Positions 53,522 through 64,000 of a stretch of DNA of 64,000 nt are shown here, one piece after another. Position 1 is the first letter of the stretch, and every line of letters begins with the position of its first letter. The DNA comes from Pseudofabraea citricarpa (Eukaryota > Ascomycota > Leotiomycetes > Helotiales > Dermateaceae). Both the position numbers and the translations under genes were made by a program. The stretch covers positions 1-64,000 of the forward strand of contig JAPWGK010000040.1 of assembly GCA_029641185.1 (NCBI GenBank), given 5' to 3'. The notes beneath the pieces are model-generated. The model made no database searches. It saw only the letters and a program-made list of their open reading frames with translations, and had not been told where the DNA came from.

Positions 53522-54105
53522 TCACTTCTTCGCACCCGCATCAACAACCCTGGCTATCTCGTCAACGGAAAAACACCCGCTCCCCTGCTTCAGAGCATGC
53601 ACCAACATGTCAATCGACTCGGCGCCCTTGAAGTCATCCGCCGCGCGAACCAGGTCCAGGTCGTCGGCGAACTCGAGCGTCGACGTCTGCAACATGAACT
53701 GTGTGAAGGCTGCGGGCGTGGCGTCTTTTTCAACACTCGCACTGTTGGCCTGCTGTTCTTGTTCTTGCTCTGGGCTTGGGAGGTCGGCGTTGCTTCTGCT
53801 GCTGCTGGTTTTGGATTTCGTCTCTCGTTTTGATCGTTTGCTGGCTTTGGGGGATGTGATGCGTGGAGAGGAGTCGGACTCGGAGTCGGATGATGACGAC
53901 GATGCTGATGAGGAGTCGCTGGATACTGTGGGCTTGGTGTTAGTATCTCGGTCTTTTAATTGAGGTTGGTTTGGTCTGCGCTGCGCTGCGCATCCCGTCG
54001 CATTGCATTGCACCGCGGCTGCTGAATTAACTTACCCTGGGTTCGCGACTTTCTCTTCTTGTGTCTTCTCGGTTTCGAGGCCGCTGTGTTTGTCGGGGGA
54101 GCCAT
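53522..54105 (-). CDS. rsa3: Ribosome assembly protein 3, Rsa3-like (157 aa)
   Basis: Exon 1 is 54105-54036 (start M-A-P-P-T-N, basic K-R-K-S-R) and exon 2 is 53925-53522. The junction uses a CACAG acceptor with an ACTAAC branch site 10-15 bp before it. An alternative acceptor at AAAAG, 15 nt upstream, keeps the same phase and would add five to six residues. A Ser/Asp-rich acidic linker follows. The conserved C-terminal block reads F-x-x-F-M-L-Q-x-x-T-x-E-F-A-D-D-L-D-x-x-R-A-A-D-D-F-K and then L-V-x-A-L-K-Q-G, which is the Rsa3 signature. In yeast Rsa3 is a nucleolar factor in early 60S subunit maturation, with the helicase Dbp6. Size and domain position match. Confidence 0.88.
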
Positions 54106-55337
54106 GTTTATCAATGAGGGTGGGATTCTTTCGAGACGGTAAAGATTGGTGGACGTCAGGTATGCTGCTTGCTGTGTTTGGTAGCTCTGTGAATTAATCG
54201 CGTCGAAGAAATTCTGGATAAGGCTGAGATAGGAACAGAAAAATAGTGGGGTATGTGCTCGTAGGAATGCCGCTAGGGGACATTAACTTGAGCGGGCGCT
54301 GGAGTGCTGTTAGTGGCTTTTATCTCGCTTGAAGGTTCTCCGGCTTGCAACTCTCCACTCGGTACCCGTGGTCTCGGCTTGTGAGTTATCCGCACACCCA
54401 CTTCGTTTACTTCACCTGTCCACCTACCTATCTTTACAAAATTGCATACAATCATCTTACCAGCCGAGAATTTATTCATCAAATCCTTTAGACATGCGCT
54501 GATATCAGCTATATAAGGACCTTCCGATTGATCTGTTTCGCTGAATAGCTTGTAGATCAAGAGCAGAACAGCCAAAAGCAATCCCAAAATGATAATTAGA
54601 TGTAGAAAAGACAAAACAAGAAGGAGAAAAAGTAGGGGAAAGAGGATTTAAACCCCTGGATGCAGCATCAACTCATAATTATCTGCTCCTTTAAGTCGCC
54701 TTCAACAAAATATGTTGCTGGATAGCCAATCAAGATGAGATAAATGTCAATCGAGGAGGCATCGAAAACGAAGCCTTGTCATTAGGCTCTTTCATGACAC
54801 AACGAGCGTTGGGAAGATAATCATCAGCATCTTCGGAGTCGTCGAGCCATGTCAGTTTATACGGAAGACGCAGCTGACATATAAATTGATGCTGGCCCAA
54901 CAATTGACATGCTAAAGAAAGAAGCTGACAGTGTTCCGAAGTAGTAGTCTCGGCGTTGGGACACTATTACTAAGACTTTTCTCCCTTGGGAGGGGGGACA
55001 CCTGAACGCTTCCCTCACTTGATAAACCGCGCGAGGTTTATAATAGTGAAGATTTTTTCTCTCGCAGCGAGAAACAATCTCAGATTAGATATTCTTCGCT
55101 GGCATGAATATCAGCACCACAATACCTGGTTAGGAAAAAGAGGAATAAATTAAGCGAGGCTGGATGGCTCAGCCTTTGGCAATAAGCAAGGTAGTGATTG
55201 GCTTATTTGAGAAGTTTAATGTGTGCATATTTAAATAAGTTAAGAAATATTTCTTGTTTTACTCTCTCTTTCCCCGATTTGCCCATACCGCTTGCTACAC
55301 TACACCATATAGCATGTTCCAATTAAAGAACATATAT
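54106..55337. other. Intergenic, 1.2 kb, with inverted repeats
   Basis: I support no gene. A frame at 54273-54614 (minus) would encode a membrane-anchored 113-residue protein but has no ATG. An inverted repeat ATAAACC-6 nt-GGTTTAT lies at about 55022-55041, followed closely by a near-perfect TCGC-A-GCGA hairpin flanked by TTCTC/GAGAA (about 55058-55074). Both could be regulatory or transposon-end remnants. Confidence 0.4.
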
Positions 55338-56689
55338 TCAAGAAAGCTGATAGTCATTGAAAACCTTGAATGGAAAACTCAGAAGTCGTTGTATCCTCAG
55401 TTCTTGGGGATAATTCCTCCGAAGAAAAATACATATCGCTTGGCCCTCCAACGCAGCGCGTGGTGAGATCCACCAATGCGGTTTTTGGCACACTTTTGCA
55501 TACCAATAAGCGAGGAGCAATAGGGAACGAGGTTCCTTTTGTTGTAGCAATCTCTTATATTCTGCAGGCATTTTCCCGATGAAGGAGAGGAAGCTGAATA
55601 TTATTGATGTGATGGATTCAAGATGTAATGCTGGCCCAAGTAAAGCTGCTACAATGCGATAAGGATTATCATCACCCGATGAATGATCGAGACAGCACAG
55701 AGTGATGAAGTCAATTGGGAGAGTTTCCAATCCAGACTCAGATGATTCTGGTACCAGAAATTCGATATTTTTCGGGTACGGAACGTTGAAGAGACTGTCT
55801 TTTCTCATGGGCCCAGTGACCTTCCACACTTCGTTCTTCCCATTCGTCATCTTGAGCCAATTAAGATCCGCTGTCGATGACGGCTTAAGCGGCCATGCTT
55901 CTTCAGGCTTCCTCGCTTCGATGTAGAAGAATGATATGATTCCGAGGCACATGGCAGTCGCCCAGAGTGGATCCTGATCGCAAGCCTGCACCGGGCCTGA
56001 AAGCTTGTTGTTGAACAGTGCCACGCTCTGGTACCAGTGATAGGCTTCTGTGGTCGAGAGTGGTGTGGTCAATGCTGACAAGTAGCGGTCATGCATGAGC
56101 GTTAATGTGATTATCGCATGCATCAGGTATGGATGCTAGTTAGTGGGAAGCATCAATATGGTTCAAAGAATACAAGCTTCTGTAGCATAATCATACCGAG
56201 CATGCGAGACTGATCATCTCATTCTGGTAGACCCCCCGGTTCCGGTCATTGCTTATCGTGAACACGGTTCGAGTTTGAAATTTCTTTACGGATTCTGCAT
56301 CTTGATCTGTTAATTGGTAGGGTGCAACGCACTCTCGACCTTCTATCGACTGAAATCGCAGAACCGGAGTGGCCTTCACCGGAACAGATTGGCTAAATGG
56401 ATGAGAGAAGCTCCCCGCTAAGATATCAATAGTGAAAGAGCCATCAGCAGAAAGCTGAAGATCGGAAAACCTGTTATCGTAATTGCAAATCACACCGTAA
56501 GATATACATCGCTTGCACTTGGGCTTGCTCTCATCACACTGCATACATTATTTAGCTAAACCAGGTCGATGCAATTCCATCTCAACCTACCTTGACCTTT
56601 CGAAGCTTACAGTTTCCGCACCCTTGGCGGGATTTCCTGTATGGCTTTTTGTGGGTGCGACTGAGCTGCGTCACGACGGATGATGGCAT
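55338..56689 (-). CDS. Zn2Cys6 transcription factor, Upc2-like group (412 aa)
   Basis: Exons 56689-56591, 56538-56197 and 56135-55338 join in phase. The binuclear cluster C-G-N-C-x6-C-x6-C-x2-C-x6-C is at residues 24-51. Intron 1 splits it exactly before the third cysteine, a common position in this family. A basic stretch (K-K-P-Y-R-K-S-R) precedes it. The remaining 350 residues match the short fungal-specific regulatory region seen in Upc2/sterol-uptake-control-like factors (H-P-Y-L-M-H-A-I-I-T-L-T start, H-W-Y-Q-S-V-A-L-F-N). It should bind CGG-containing sites in the nucleus. It is divergent from the oxidoreductase gene, with start codons 665 bp apart, so co-regulation is plausible; the target is not shown. 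Confidence 0.9.
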
Positions 56690-57353
56690 GCGGTCGATTG
56701 GTTTTTTGGCCCCGGCAATACCGGCGATCGAGATGACAAGCCAGTAGTTTGTGATATAGGAGTATGAGGAGAGAAAAAAACGGTTAATCGGCGAATCTCT
56801 TAGAGTTTGGTATCTTCGTTGTTTCTTGTGGGTCAAGACTCAAGATCGCATTGCCTCGAAGGATGGAGGTGAAGCCAAGATCAAGCTGATTTCATGTCGT
56901 CGCCTCGCATTCGCTTAACATGATGAGTGGTAGGCTAGTAACCCTTGTGGATGCGTGAACGCTAACCCGGTTTCGCGTTCAAGATGCTCTCTAACCCCAA
57001 ATGGCCAGATGATCTGCGCTAACCCCATTTCGCATTCGCAACACCATCTCTCCTCACAGAGATCGAAATGATATCGCGAGCAACGAAGATCTTACTGGCA
57101 TCGGTATGACTCTTGCATGGGGCTGTTGATCGAGCTCCTTTAGCCCAGGGCGAGACATTTGTCCGGCCAAGATAAGTATAAAGCATGGTATGTGTCTCCT
57201 TTCTCAAAATATTCAAAGCAGTCTTTTTATTACCAGTCTGAACTCGTTTACTCTATCTCACACCTCCCACTTATTGTGCTACGTTGCCATAAAAGTTCCA
57301 AAATCTTTACAAGCACAAAAACCGAGTATCACGTGTACATTGCAAAACCCAAA
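56690..57353. promoter_or_regulatory. Shared promoter of the Zn2Cys6 factor and the oxidoreductase
   Basis: This is a 664-bp divergent spacer. It contains two similar segments at about 56950-57005 and 57017-57050 (CTAACCC followed by GTTTCGCGTTC, and CTAACCC followed by ATTTCGCATTC), which look like a repeated regulatory box. No CGG-N-CCG palindrome was obvious to me. Confidence 0.45.
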
Positions 57354-58466
57354 ATGCCATCAAATTCAGCAGCGTGGCTGGTGGGAAAAGATCAACGACT
57401 TGAAGTCAAAAGTGCCCCATACACTTCTGCAGGCGACAACGAGATTGTTATCAAGAATGGCGCAATCGCTACCAACCCTGTGGACTACATAATTGGAGAC
57501 ATGGGCGGTCCTGGTGGAATGATGTACTCCTGGCTCAAGTTCCCCTTCGTTGTGGGCGTCGATGTCGCTGGTGAAGTTGTTGAAGTCGGTCCTGGTGTTT
57601 CTCGCTTCAAGATAGGCGATCGCGTTATTGGCCATGGAGCCGGAACAGAAAAGGAGTACAACACTTCAGCCAAGAGTGCCTTTCAATTGTACACAGTTCT
57701 ACAAACTCACATGACTTCGCCAATTCCCGACACCATGTCTTACGAAGATGCATGCGTCCTTCCACTGTGTCTTTCTACAGCAGCTTGTGGTCTCTTCCAA
57801 AAAGACCAGCTAGCACTCCAATACCCTTCCGTTTCTCCCAAACCAACTGGGCAGACTCTGCTTGTATGGGGAGGCTCCACGAGCGTTGGTAGCAACGCCA
57901 TTCAACTCGCTGTAGCAGCAGGATACGAAGTCTTCACCACCGCCTCGCCTAAGAACTTCGACTATGTTAAGAAGCTAGGTGCTAGCAAAGTATTCGACTA
58001 TAAAAGTAAGACGGCCGTACAAGATTTGATCCGCGCTTTTGAGGGCAAGACCACAGCTGGAGCCTTATCTATCGGGCCAGGAGGAGCTGATGCCTGCATG
58101 GACATCCTCGGTAAATGCAAAGGCAACAGATTCCTCTCCATGGCCACCTATCCCAATCCCGATCCCATGCCCACTCGCTTCGTGGTCCCGACTTTCATCT
58201 TCACTTTCATGACGTGGAGTATTGCTCAATTCTACAAATCGGTCACGAGATCTATTGGCTACAAGTTCATCTGGGGTGGTACTCTCATCGATAACGGGCT
58301 TGGGAAATACATTTATGAGGAGTTTGTACCCGAGGCACTTGCAAAGGGGTCTTATCTTACTGCGCCGGAACCAATTGTGGCTGGCAAGGGCCTTGAGCAT
58401 ATTCAAACGGCCCTAGATCTTCTCAGAAATGGCGTCTCTGCTAAGAAAGTTGTGGTTTCTCTGTAA
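57354..58466 (+). CDS. Medium-chain dehydrogenase/enoyl-reductase-like oxidoreductase (370 aa)
   Basis: An intronless frame whose ATG at 57354 starts M-P-S-N-S-A-A-W-L; open frame extends upstream only without ATG. The N-terminal GroES-like half (about 1-145) has the family G-x-D-x-A-G-x-V-x-x-V-G-P-G-V and G-D-R-V-x-G-H-G elements. The Rossmann half has L-V-W-G-G-S-T-S-V-G-S (about 171-181), the NADPH-binding loop. Catalytic-zinc Cys/His positions of true alcohol dehydrogenases are absent, so this belongs to the zinc-independent quinone-/trans-enoyl-reductase branch. In fungi this branch often works with polyketide synthases or reduces enones. It converges on the ABC transporter (430-bp gap) and diverges from the Zn2Cys6 factor. 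The substrate is unknown. Confidence 0.88.
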   Translation: MPSNSAAWLVGKDQRLEVKSAPYTSAGDNEIVIKNGAIATNPVDYIIGDMGGPGGMMYSWLKFPFVVGVDVAGEVVEVGPGVSRFKIGDRVIGHGAGTEKEYNTSAKSAFQLYTVLQTHMTSPIPDTMSYEDACVLPLCLSTAACGLFQKDQLALQYPSVSPKPTGQTLLVWGGSTSVGSNAIQLAVAAGYEVFTTASPKNFDYVKKLGASKVFDYKSKTAVQDLIRAFEGKTTAGALSIGPGGADACMDILGKCKGNRFLSMATYPNPDPMPTRFVVPTFIFTFMTWSIAQFYKSVTRSIGYKFIWGGTLIDNGLGKYIYEEFVPEALAKGSYLTAPEPIVAGKGLEHIQTALDLLRNGVSAKKVVVSL

Positions 58467-58896
58467 TACGGCGATTGACCATTGCATTGCGTTGGAGTAT
58501 ACTGGAGTGTATTAAATACTGATATACTTAACTTTTCTTCGTCACTTTTTGGGGTTTTGGGATATTTTAGGTTTTCTTGCTCGTTGATTTGTTTTGATAT
58601 TAGAAGCAGAAAAGAATAATATATGGTTATGAACTGAAAAGCTTTAGAATTAGAGTCCCTCAAGGCCTGATTTGTGAGAAGAGAATGCAACGCATTTGTA
58701 ACAGCATTGTTACAGCTTTTACTAGGTGGATATTTGCTTGGAATTAGAGGATATCACATTCACGCTGCGATTCGTGACGGGTTGACTGTTGCTTAGAATG
58801 TAATGTATGATGAAAAATAATCGAAGTAACATTACCAGCCTTTCCTGGTGCTTGCTTCGAGATATCCTTAGCCACCCACCAAAAACCGTTCGTATA
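58467..58896. other. Convergent intergenic region
   Basis: It lies between the stop codons of the oxidoreductase and the ABC transporter. It is AT-rich with T tracts typical of fungal 3' regions; nothing else is seen. Confidence 0.5.
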
Positions 58897-61800
58897 TTAA
58901 GACTCATACAGATCTCTAAAAGCACTTGATCTTGCTAACAATGCCTCAGGAGTATCAACCTCGACCAACTTACCATCTTTTAACAAAACGATCCTGTCGA
59001 AGTCTAATATTGTATCTAAGCGATGCGCCACCGACAAAATAGTAACATCAACGAAGTCTTCACGGATCACTCTCTGCACCAGCTTGTCGGTGGCAACATC
59101 AATACTGCTCGAGACTTCATCCAAAATGACGATCTTGCTCTTGCGCAAAAGAGCCCTTGCAAGGCAGAACAATTGCAATTGGCCATGTGAAAAGAACTCA
59201 GCATCTAAGTCAGCTCCTGTTCCACCTTTCGCTTCAACGATTTCCCAAAGTTGGCATTTGCTTAACGCCTGCACCATTTCCGATTCGGTATGTTGATTTT
59301 CGGGAGATAGGTTGAAACCGATACTGCCTTTCATCACAAATGGTTCTTGTGGGATCCCGTTAAGGCGCGATCGGATGGTTTGGCGAGGTAAGGTGGATAT
59401 ATCGATGTCGTCAACCGCAATTGAACTTGAGGGAGATAATTCGAGCATTCGAAAGAGTGCCATTATTAACGAGCTTTTACCACTACCGGTGTGTCCGCAT
59501 ATTCCGATCTTCTCTCCAGGTTTGATTGATAAATCAATTCCTTGCAAGACAGGTCTACCACCACTCGTATATGATGCTGAAAGGTTCTGGAAGCGGTAAT
59601 GCAATTAGCTCGCTTGACAAATTATACACGGTCAGCTGGAAATACTTGCCTTAAAGTCAATTGCACCACGAGAAGGCCACTGGCTAGCAACATTCTGACT
59701 CTCGCTTGTAAGATTCTCATTCGGAACGAGAGTTGTAAAGCTCTTTAGCCGTGATATGGCTCCAATAGACGTCTCCAAAGACGTCCATTGTCTCACAACC
59801 CATGCCAACGATTGGCTGAAATTCATGACGTTTAGCAACGCCAAGCCAACGTATCCTGGAGTGACAGAATTTCGAAGCTTGACAACGAGTACCATCAGTA
59901 TTATTGCCAGTACTGCTACCAGCAGATCGAGAACAAGCGATAGCCATCTTTGGATACAGAACAGAAGGTAATAAGGCTTTTGTGAGTTATCAAGCAAGAC
60001 CTGATTTTGGTGCACAAACTGGTCGGTCCATCCGTAAGCCCGAATTGTGACAAGTCCAGACAAAGATTCGATGAAGTGCGAATACAAGGGGGATTTGGCC
60101 TCGAGGTCTAAAAGGCGAACCTGGCGAGATGTTCTCAAATAATATTTCTGTATCACTAGCGAATCATAGCCGTAAGCGAGTATCTGACCAAGTTCTTGAA
60201 TTGTAACTTACCCCAGACCACGAGAATAACTGGTGGCATTATAAGTGCAAAATATCCTGCGGCAAGACACATCAAAATAGCTCCCATCAGGGCCTGGACC
60301 ATCGCAACGATGAGATCGATTAATGCGAACGGAAGCTCTTTGTCGACAACTGACATATCTTGACTGAATCTATATGGAATTTTAAGTCAGCACCAAGTTT
60401 TCAAGCCTCAAACTGTCAAATTTACCTATTCGTTGTCGTGCCAGTATCGGTCGAAGTAAAAAAGTGCAGAGGTGCATTCATAACCGTATTTAACAGCCTT
60501 GCATGGAGTTTCTCGGCACTACTTGGAACCACGGAAAGGAAGTAGTGGTACGAAGCAACATTCCACATAATTATCCCAAGTCCTGATAGCATGCCGAAGA
60601 TACCCAAATAGAATCCGTTGACCTGGTTACCTTTCTGTAGAACTGCATTGGTCCAGTATGTAACGAGTAGTTCTGTCAGCTTCACTGATACGCCAGATAG
60701 AACAAGGTAGGATAAGGATGAGAGACTGCGAAACCACCCTATCGAAGCGAAGTAATATTTGTATGTTGAGAACTCACTGATAGCTCTATTAATATCATCT
60801 TTTTCGCGGATAACTGGAGCAGTCCCTTCGTTATGTATTTGTTGATTTGTGGATAGGGAATATCCAAGATCTTCGGTGGTCTCTAGACTGTTGTCGTATT
60901 TATGTTTTGTGGTCAGTTCAGCCACATAACCACCGGAGCCTTTCAATTGATTGAACGCTCCCTGTTCTGCGATACGGCCATTTGAGTCCAGAGCAATAAC
61001 ATGATCAGCATATGATAACCTATGAGCAGCATTGGTAATCAAAATCACAGTTGTTCCAGATCTGCGCAGCAACCCGTGTTTGCCGAATGTTCTAGCAAAA
61101 ACTCTCTCTTCTGTCTCTGCGTCAAGTCCAGAGAATCCATCATCAATGCTTACCAGCTCTTTCCTGGAATATAAAGCTCGAGCGAGTGCGACGCGCTGCT
61201 TTTGACCACCACTTAAGGAGATCCCACGGCTGCCAACAATAGTTGCTACATCAAAGTTAATACAATTTAAATTCTGAAGAAGGAATAGGCTGTGGATACA
61301 TACCATGTAAATCAGGCATTACTGATATGTCACCATCTAGTGAGCATGCTCGAATGACCTCTTCATACCAAGATCGGTCAAAGGATGCCGGCCCGGTTAC
61401 ATTTTGTTGAATGCTCGTGTTCTGAATCCAAGGTGTCTGATCTACAAATGCGCTTTCCGATACACCACTGTATACAAATCCTTTGGGGAATGGGGTCTCA
61501 CTCATTAATCCTTTTAGTAATGTACTCTTGCCACATCCAACTGGTCCGACAACGAATACAAAACTCCCGCGCTCAATCGAAAAGTTCACGTTGTTAATGA
61601 CACAAGGTCCGGTTTTTCTCCATGAAAAGCTAGCATTTCTAACATCCATCAACAAGGAATCGGATGTTTGTCGTGGTGCTATATCAAGATCTTGTAGCTC
61701 AAAACTTTCATGGTTTTCGGAGTGGAGGTTAATTGTCGTAGCGGAATGGTTCTTTTGTTTGGATAAATTTGATTTGGATGTTGCGTGCAACGGGAGCAGA

Positions 61801-63722
61801 TACGACTGCTTAGAATGAGATTTCAAAAATGCTTGGATTCGTTCAAAGCACGCGGTTGCAGATTTCAGTAACGGTATCGTTCTCAGGAGAGTACCGACTG
61901 GACCAGACAGCATGGAGATAAGCGAGAGTGTCGTGAAAGCCGAGCCGGCATTTAGTTCTTGACCTGAAGATTTGTCGACGAGGACAAAGAAAACAAATGT
62001 TACAAATGGTGCAAGAACTCGCATATTGTTCGCTATGATGAAGATTAGAAGAGATATATATTTTCCGGGCATATTAAGAAACGTACAGAAAAAGGCACTT
62101 GCACAAAGCAACTTTCTAAATAGACTTGAAAGTCGCAATTCTTCAACACGAAGTCCTTGTAGAATTTCACCAAGATGAGGAGTGAAGCCGAGTATTTTCA
62201 ATGCCTGTATTTTCCATCAGCGCGAATCACAACTAGAGTCTTTCTTTACCTTCATAGAACCAAGCATTGATGTTGTAACGTCAACACGGAGCTGAATACC
62301 TTTATTCCAAATCTTCTGTGATGCTCCCATATATCGTGAGAGCCCCACAGTACATAGAGTTGAGAGGATGGCTACTCCTGCTGGGGCTAAAAAGGACAAC
62401 CCTATTTGTCGCTGAAGTAGCCACATTGCCAATGCCAACTCAAGCGGGACAGCCCACAGTTCGTGTAAGTTTTGAAAACCTGCGCAGATAGTTTCTGGAC
62501 GATTTTAGTCTTTGACTTCGTATTTCATTGATTTACTCTCTCGGTAGGAGGGATGGTGCTAACCTGTGTCATTAGACATCAGCGTGATAGCTGCTGATTC
62601 ATCCAATGATATTATACTTAAGTCCACTGTCTTGGCATATATCATACTTACCAGAGTTCCTCGAACGTTTGTAACGAATCTGAACGTCATATGGTAGTAA
62701 AATCCACTCGAGACAGCTAAACCAAAAAAGACAATCGCAAAAGCTCCAGTAAGTCCCCACCCCACATTGTCAGAATCCGTTGTTGATTTGATGAGGTCCA
62801 CTGTTCGAGTCAGGAGGAACGGCTGTGCATATCTGAAACCAATGAGACACAAGCGAGGGAAAATGCATAATGCTAATTGGAGACGATTTGCATTCAACGC
62901 CGACCAGAATAATGCATGCGGAATGTTCTGATTGGCATGATTCCATAACTTTTGGCCATGATCCTGTAAAACACTTGAACTTGTCTCATCTTCTGTAACG
63001 AACAAATCTTCTTTTTGAATAATTCGTCGTGACCCAGCATAGATCAGACCGTTCAACCACCAAAAGAATGTGCGATTGTATATACCGCTAGTCGTCTCGG
63101 GTGATGTGTTTCGGTACTGTGATAAGAGAATGTCCCGTTTCTCCAACGCTTCGGTGATCGCGAGACTCAATTTAACGCCAACAGCTGTAGAATAGACTAT
63201 GGCAACTGCTTTAGGTGCATCTTGAATCCATAGTGTTCTCGCATACGCAATATCAAATAAGATCGTGAAGAATAAATAGGTATTGATGATAGCTGACGGA
63301 CGAACAGATCGAACATGCTCTGCCTGGGACAAAAAACATAATCCAAGTGCATCTATAAATGCCAGCACGGCAGCGCTCACCGTGCTTGCAGTTCTGACTT
63401 TTGAGTTGACGATGTAGAGAATTAGGATTACTGCTTGAAGAGCCGTAAAAACCGCGATGAGTGCCTGGATATGTTTAGGCGGAGGTCATGGAATCCGTAC
63501 TTATAAACTCACCAACTTGCTACCGTACAGAATAGTCTTCGAAACCTTCCGAGGTTGCTTGTATAATCTGTTTAGTCGAAATGGAAGGATTAAAAACAGG
63601 ATTGCTGACGGCAATATTGAGAGAATAGTGTTTTCAAACAGGGGGCTGAAATCAAAGTGATCTGGTGACGGTGGGCCAAACAAATCAAGACCTTCCTGGA
63701 AGTCTGTAAAGTTTGAAGACAT
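58897..63722 (-). CDS. ABC transporter, ABCC/MRP type (1476 aa, 8 exons)
   Basis: Exons: 63722-63513, 63464-62564, 62494-62250, 62204-61304, 61245-60426, 60369-60212, 60155-59650, 59586-58897. All phases close to 1476 residues, with layout TMD0-TMD1-NBD1-TMD2-NBD2. NBD1: Walker A G-P-V-G-C-G-K-S-T (about 672-680), signature S-G-G-Q (764-767), Walker B I-D-D (786-788). NBD2: Walker A G-H-T-G-S-G-K-S-S (about 1278-1286), a divergent signature F-S-H-G-Q (1379-1383), Walker B I-L-D-E (1401-1404). NBD1 lacks the Walker B glutamate, as is normal for ABCC. The five N-terminal helices are typical of full MRPs that export glutathione conjugates, drugs or metabolites from plasma membrane or vacuole. 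The last intron (59649-59587) is GC-AG with donor GCAAGT. The neighbouring reductase and Zn2Cys6 factor suggest detoxification or metabolite export. Confidence 0.93.
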
Positions 63723-64000
63723 GACGAAAGATGTGATTCTAGCCTCTTCAAAATAAAATAAGATAAGAGCATGTAATGTTAAACTCGTATTCAGTACTCT
63801 ATTGCCATGTGGTGGGCAAATTATATCGATTCTATGTGAACAATTGAAGCGATACGATATGTAGAAAGATAGCAGACCTGGTATTTTAACCAAGTAGTCA
63901 TGAAAATCTCTTATCTGTGAGTCACTCTGTAATCTCTAAGGATGAGCTGCTCTATTTAGATGTGGTTGGGCATGGGCTACACTCGCTAAAAGGATTGCAC
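63723..64000. promoter_or_regulatory. Promoter side of the ABC transporter, cut by window end
   Basis: It contains the 5' flank of the transporter; no gene start or conserved motif is evident. Whatever lies to the right is outside the window. Confidence 0.4.

Overview
The window is nuclear DNA of a filamentous ascomycete (Pezizomycotina). Genes carry short introns of 45-121 bp with GTAAGT-like donors and CTAAC/CTGAC-type branch sites. Gene content is typically fungal: a CYP52-like P450, a Zn2Cys6 regulator, ApsA/Num1, Cwc24, Rsa3 and an Sxm1/Nmd5 importin. One end is a repeat block destroyed by repeat-induced point mutation (RIP). I cannot name the species; class-level placement would be a guess.

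Layout. (1) 1-~9,995 is an extremely AT-rich block, almost empty of CpA and TpG and without usable reading frames. A stop-riddled Ty3/gypsy RNase H fossil can still be read on the minus strand near 4.2-4.7 kb. (2) 10.4-31.2 kb holds a P450, a 3.5-kb gene-free stretch, an importin (12 exons), a copper amine oxidase (10 exons), a small secreted 22-cysteine protein, a STAND-like/TPR-like/ankyrin protein and an MFS sugar-type transporter. (3) 32.2-36.8 kb holds a SulP sulfate permease and a thioredoxin-reductase-like flavoenzyme. (4) 37.2-42.6 kb holds an intronless 1017-residue protein I do not recognise, with a 2.3-kb gene-free flank. (5) 42.6-54.1 kb is mostly housekeeping: an F-box protein with repeated NLS-like modules, Cwc24 (splicing), ApsA/Num1 (cortical anchor for nuclear migration) and Rsa3 (60S assembly). 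(6) 55.3-63.7 kb is an accessory-looking trio: a Zn2Cys6 factor divergent from a medium-chain dehydrogenase/enoyl-reductase-like enzyme, which converges on a full-length ABCC transporter.

Function. Most neighbours are unrelated, as is usual in these genomes. The last trio has the composition of a detoxification or secondary-metabolite module, but no core synthase lies inside the window. A cross-gene feature is intron class: four of about 45 introns I resolved are GC-AG, all with the same GCAAGT donor. Exon limits were placed by hand from splice signals, phase continuity and family conservation; no alignment or search was run.
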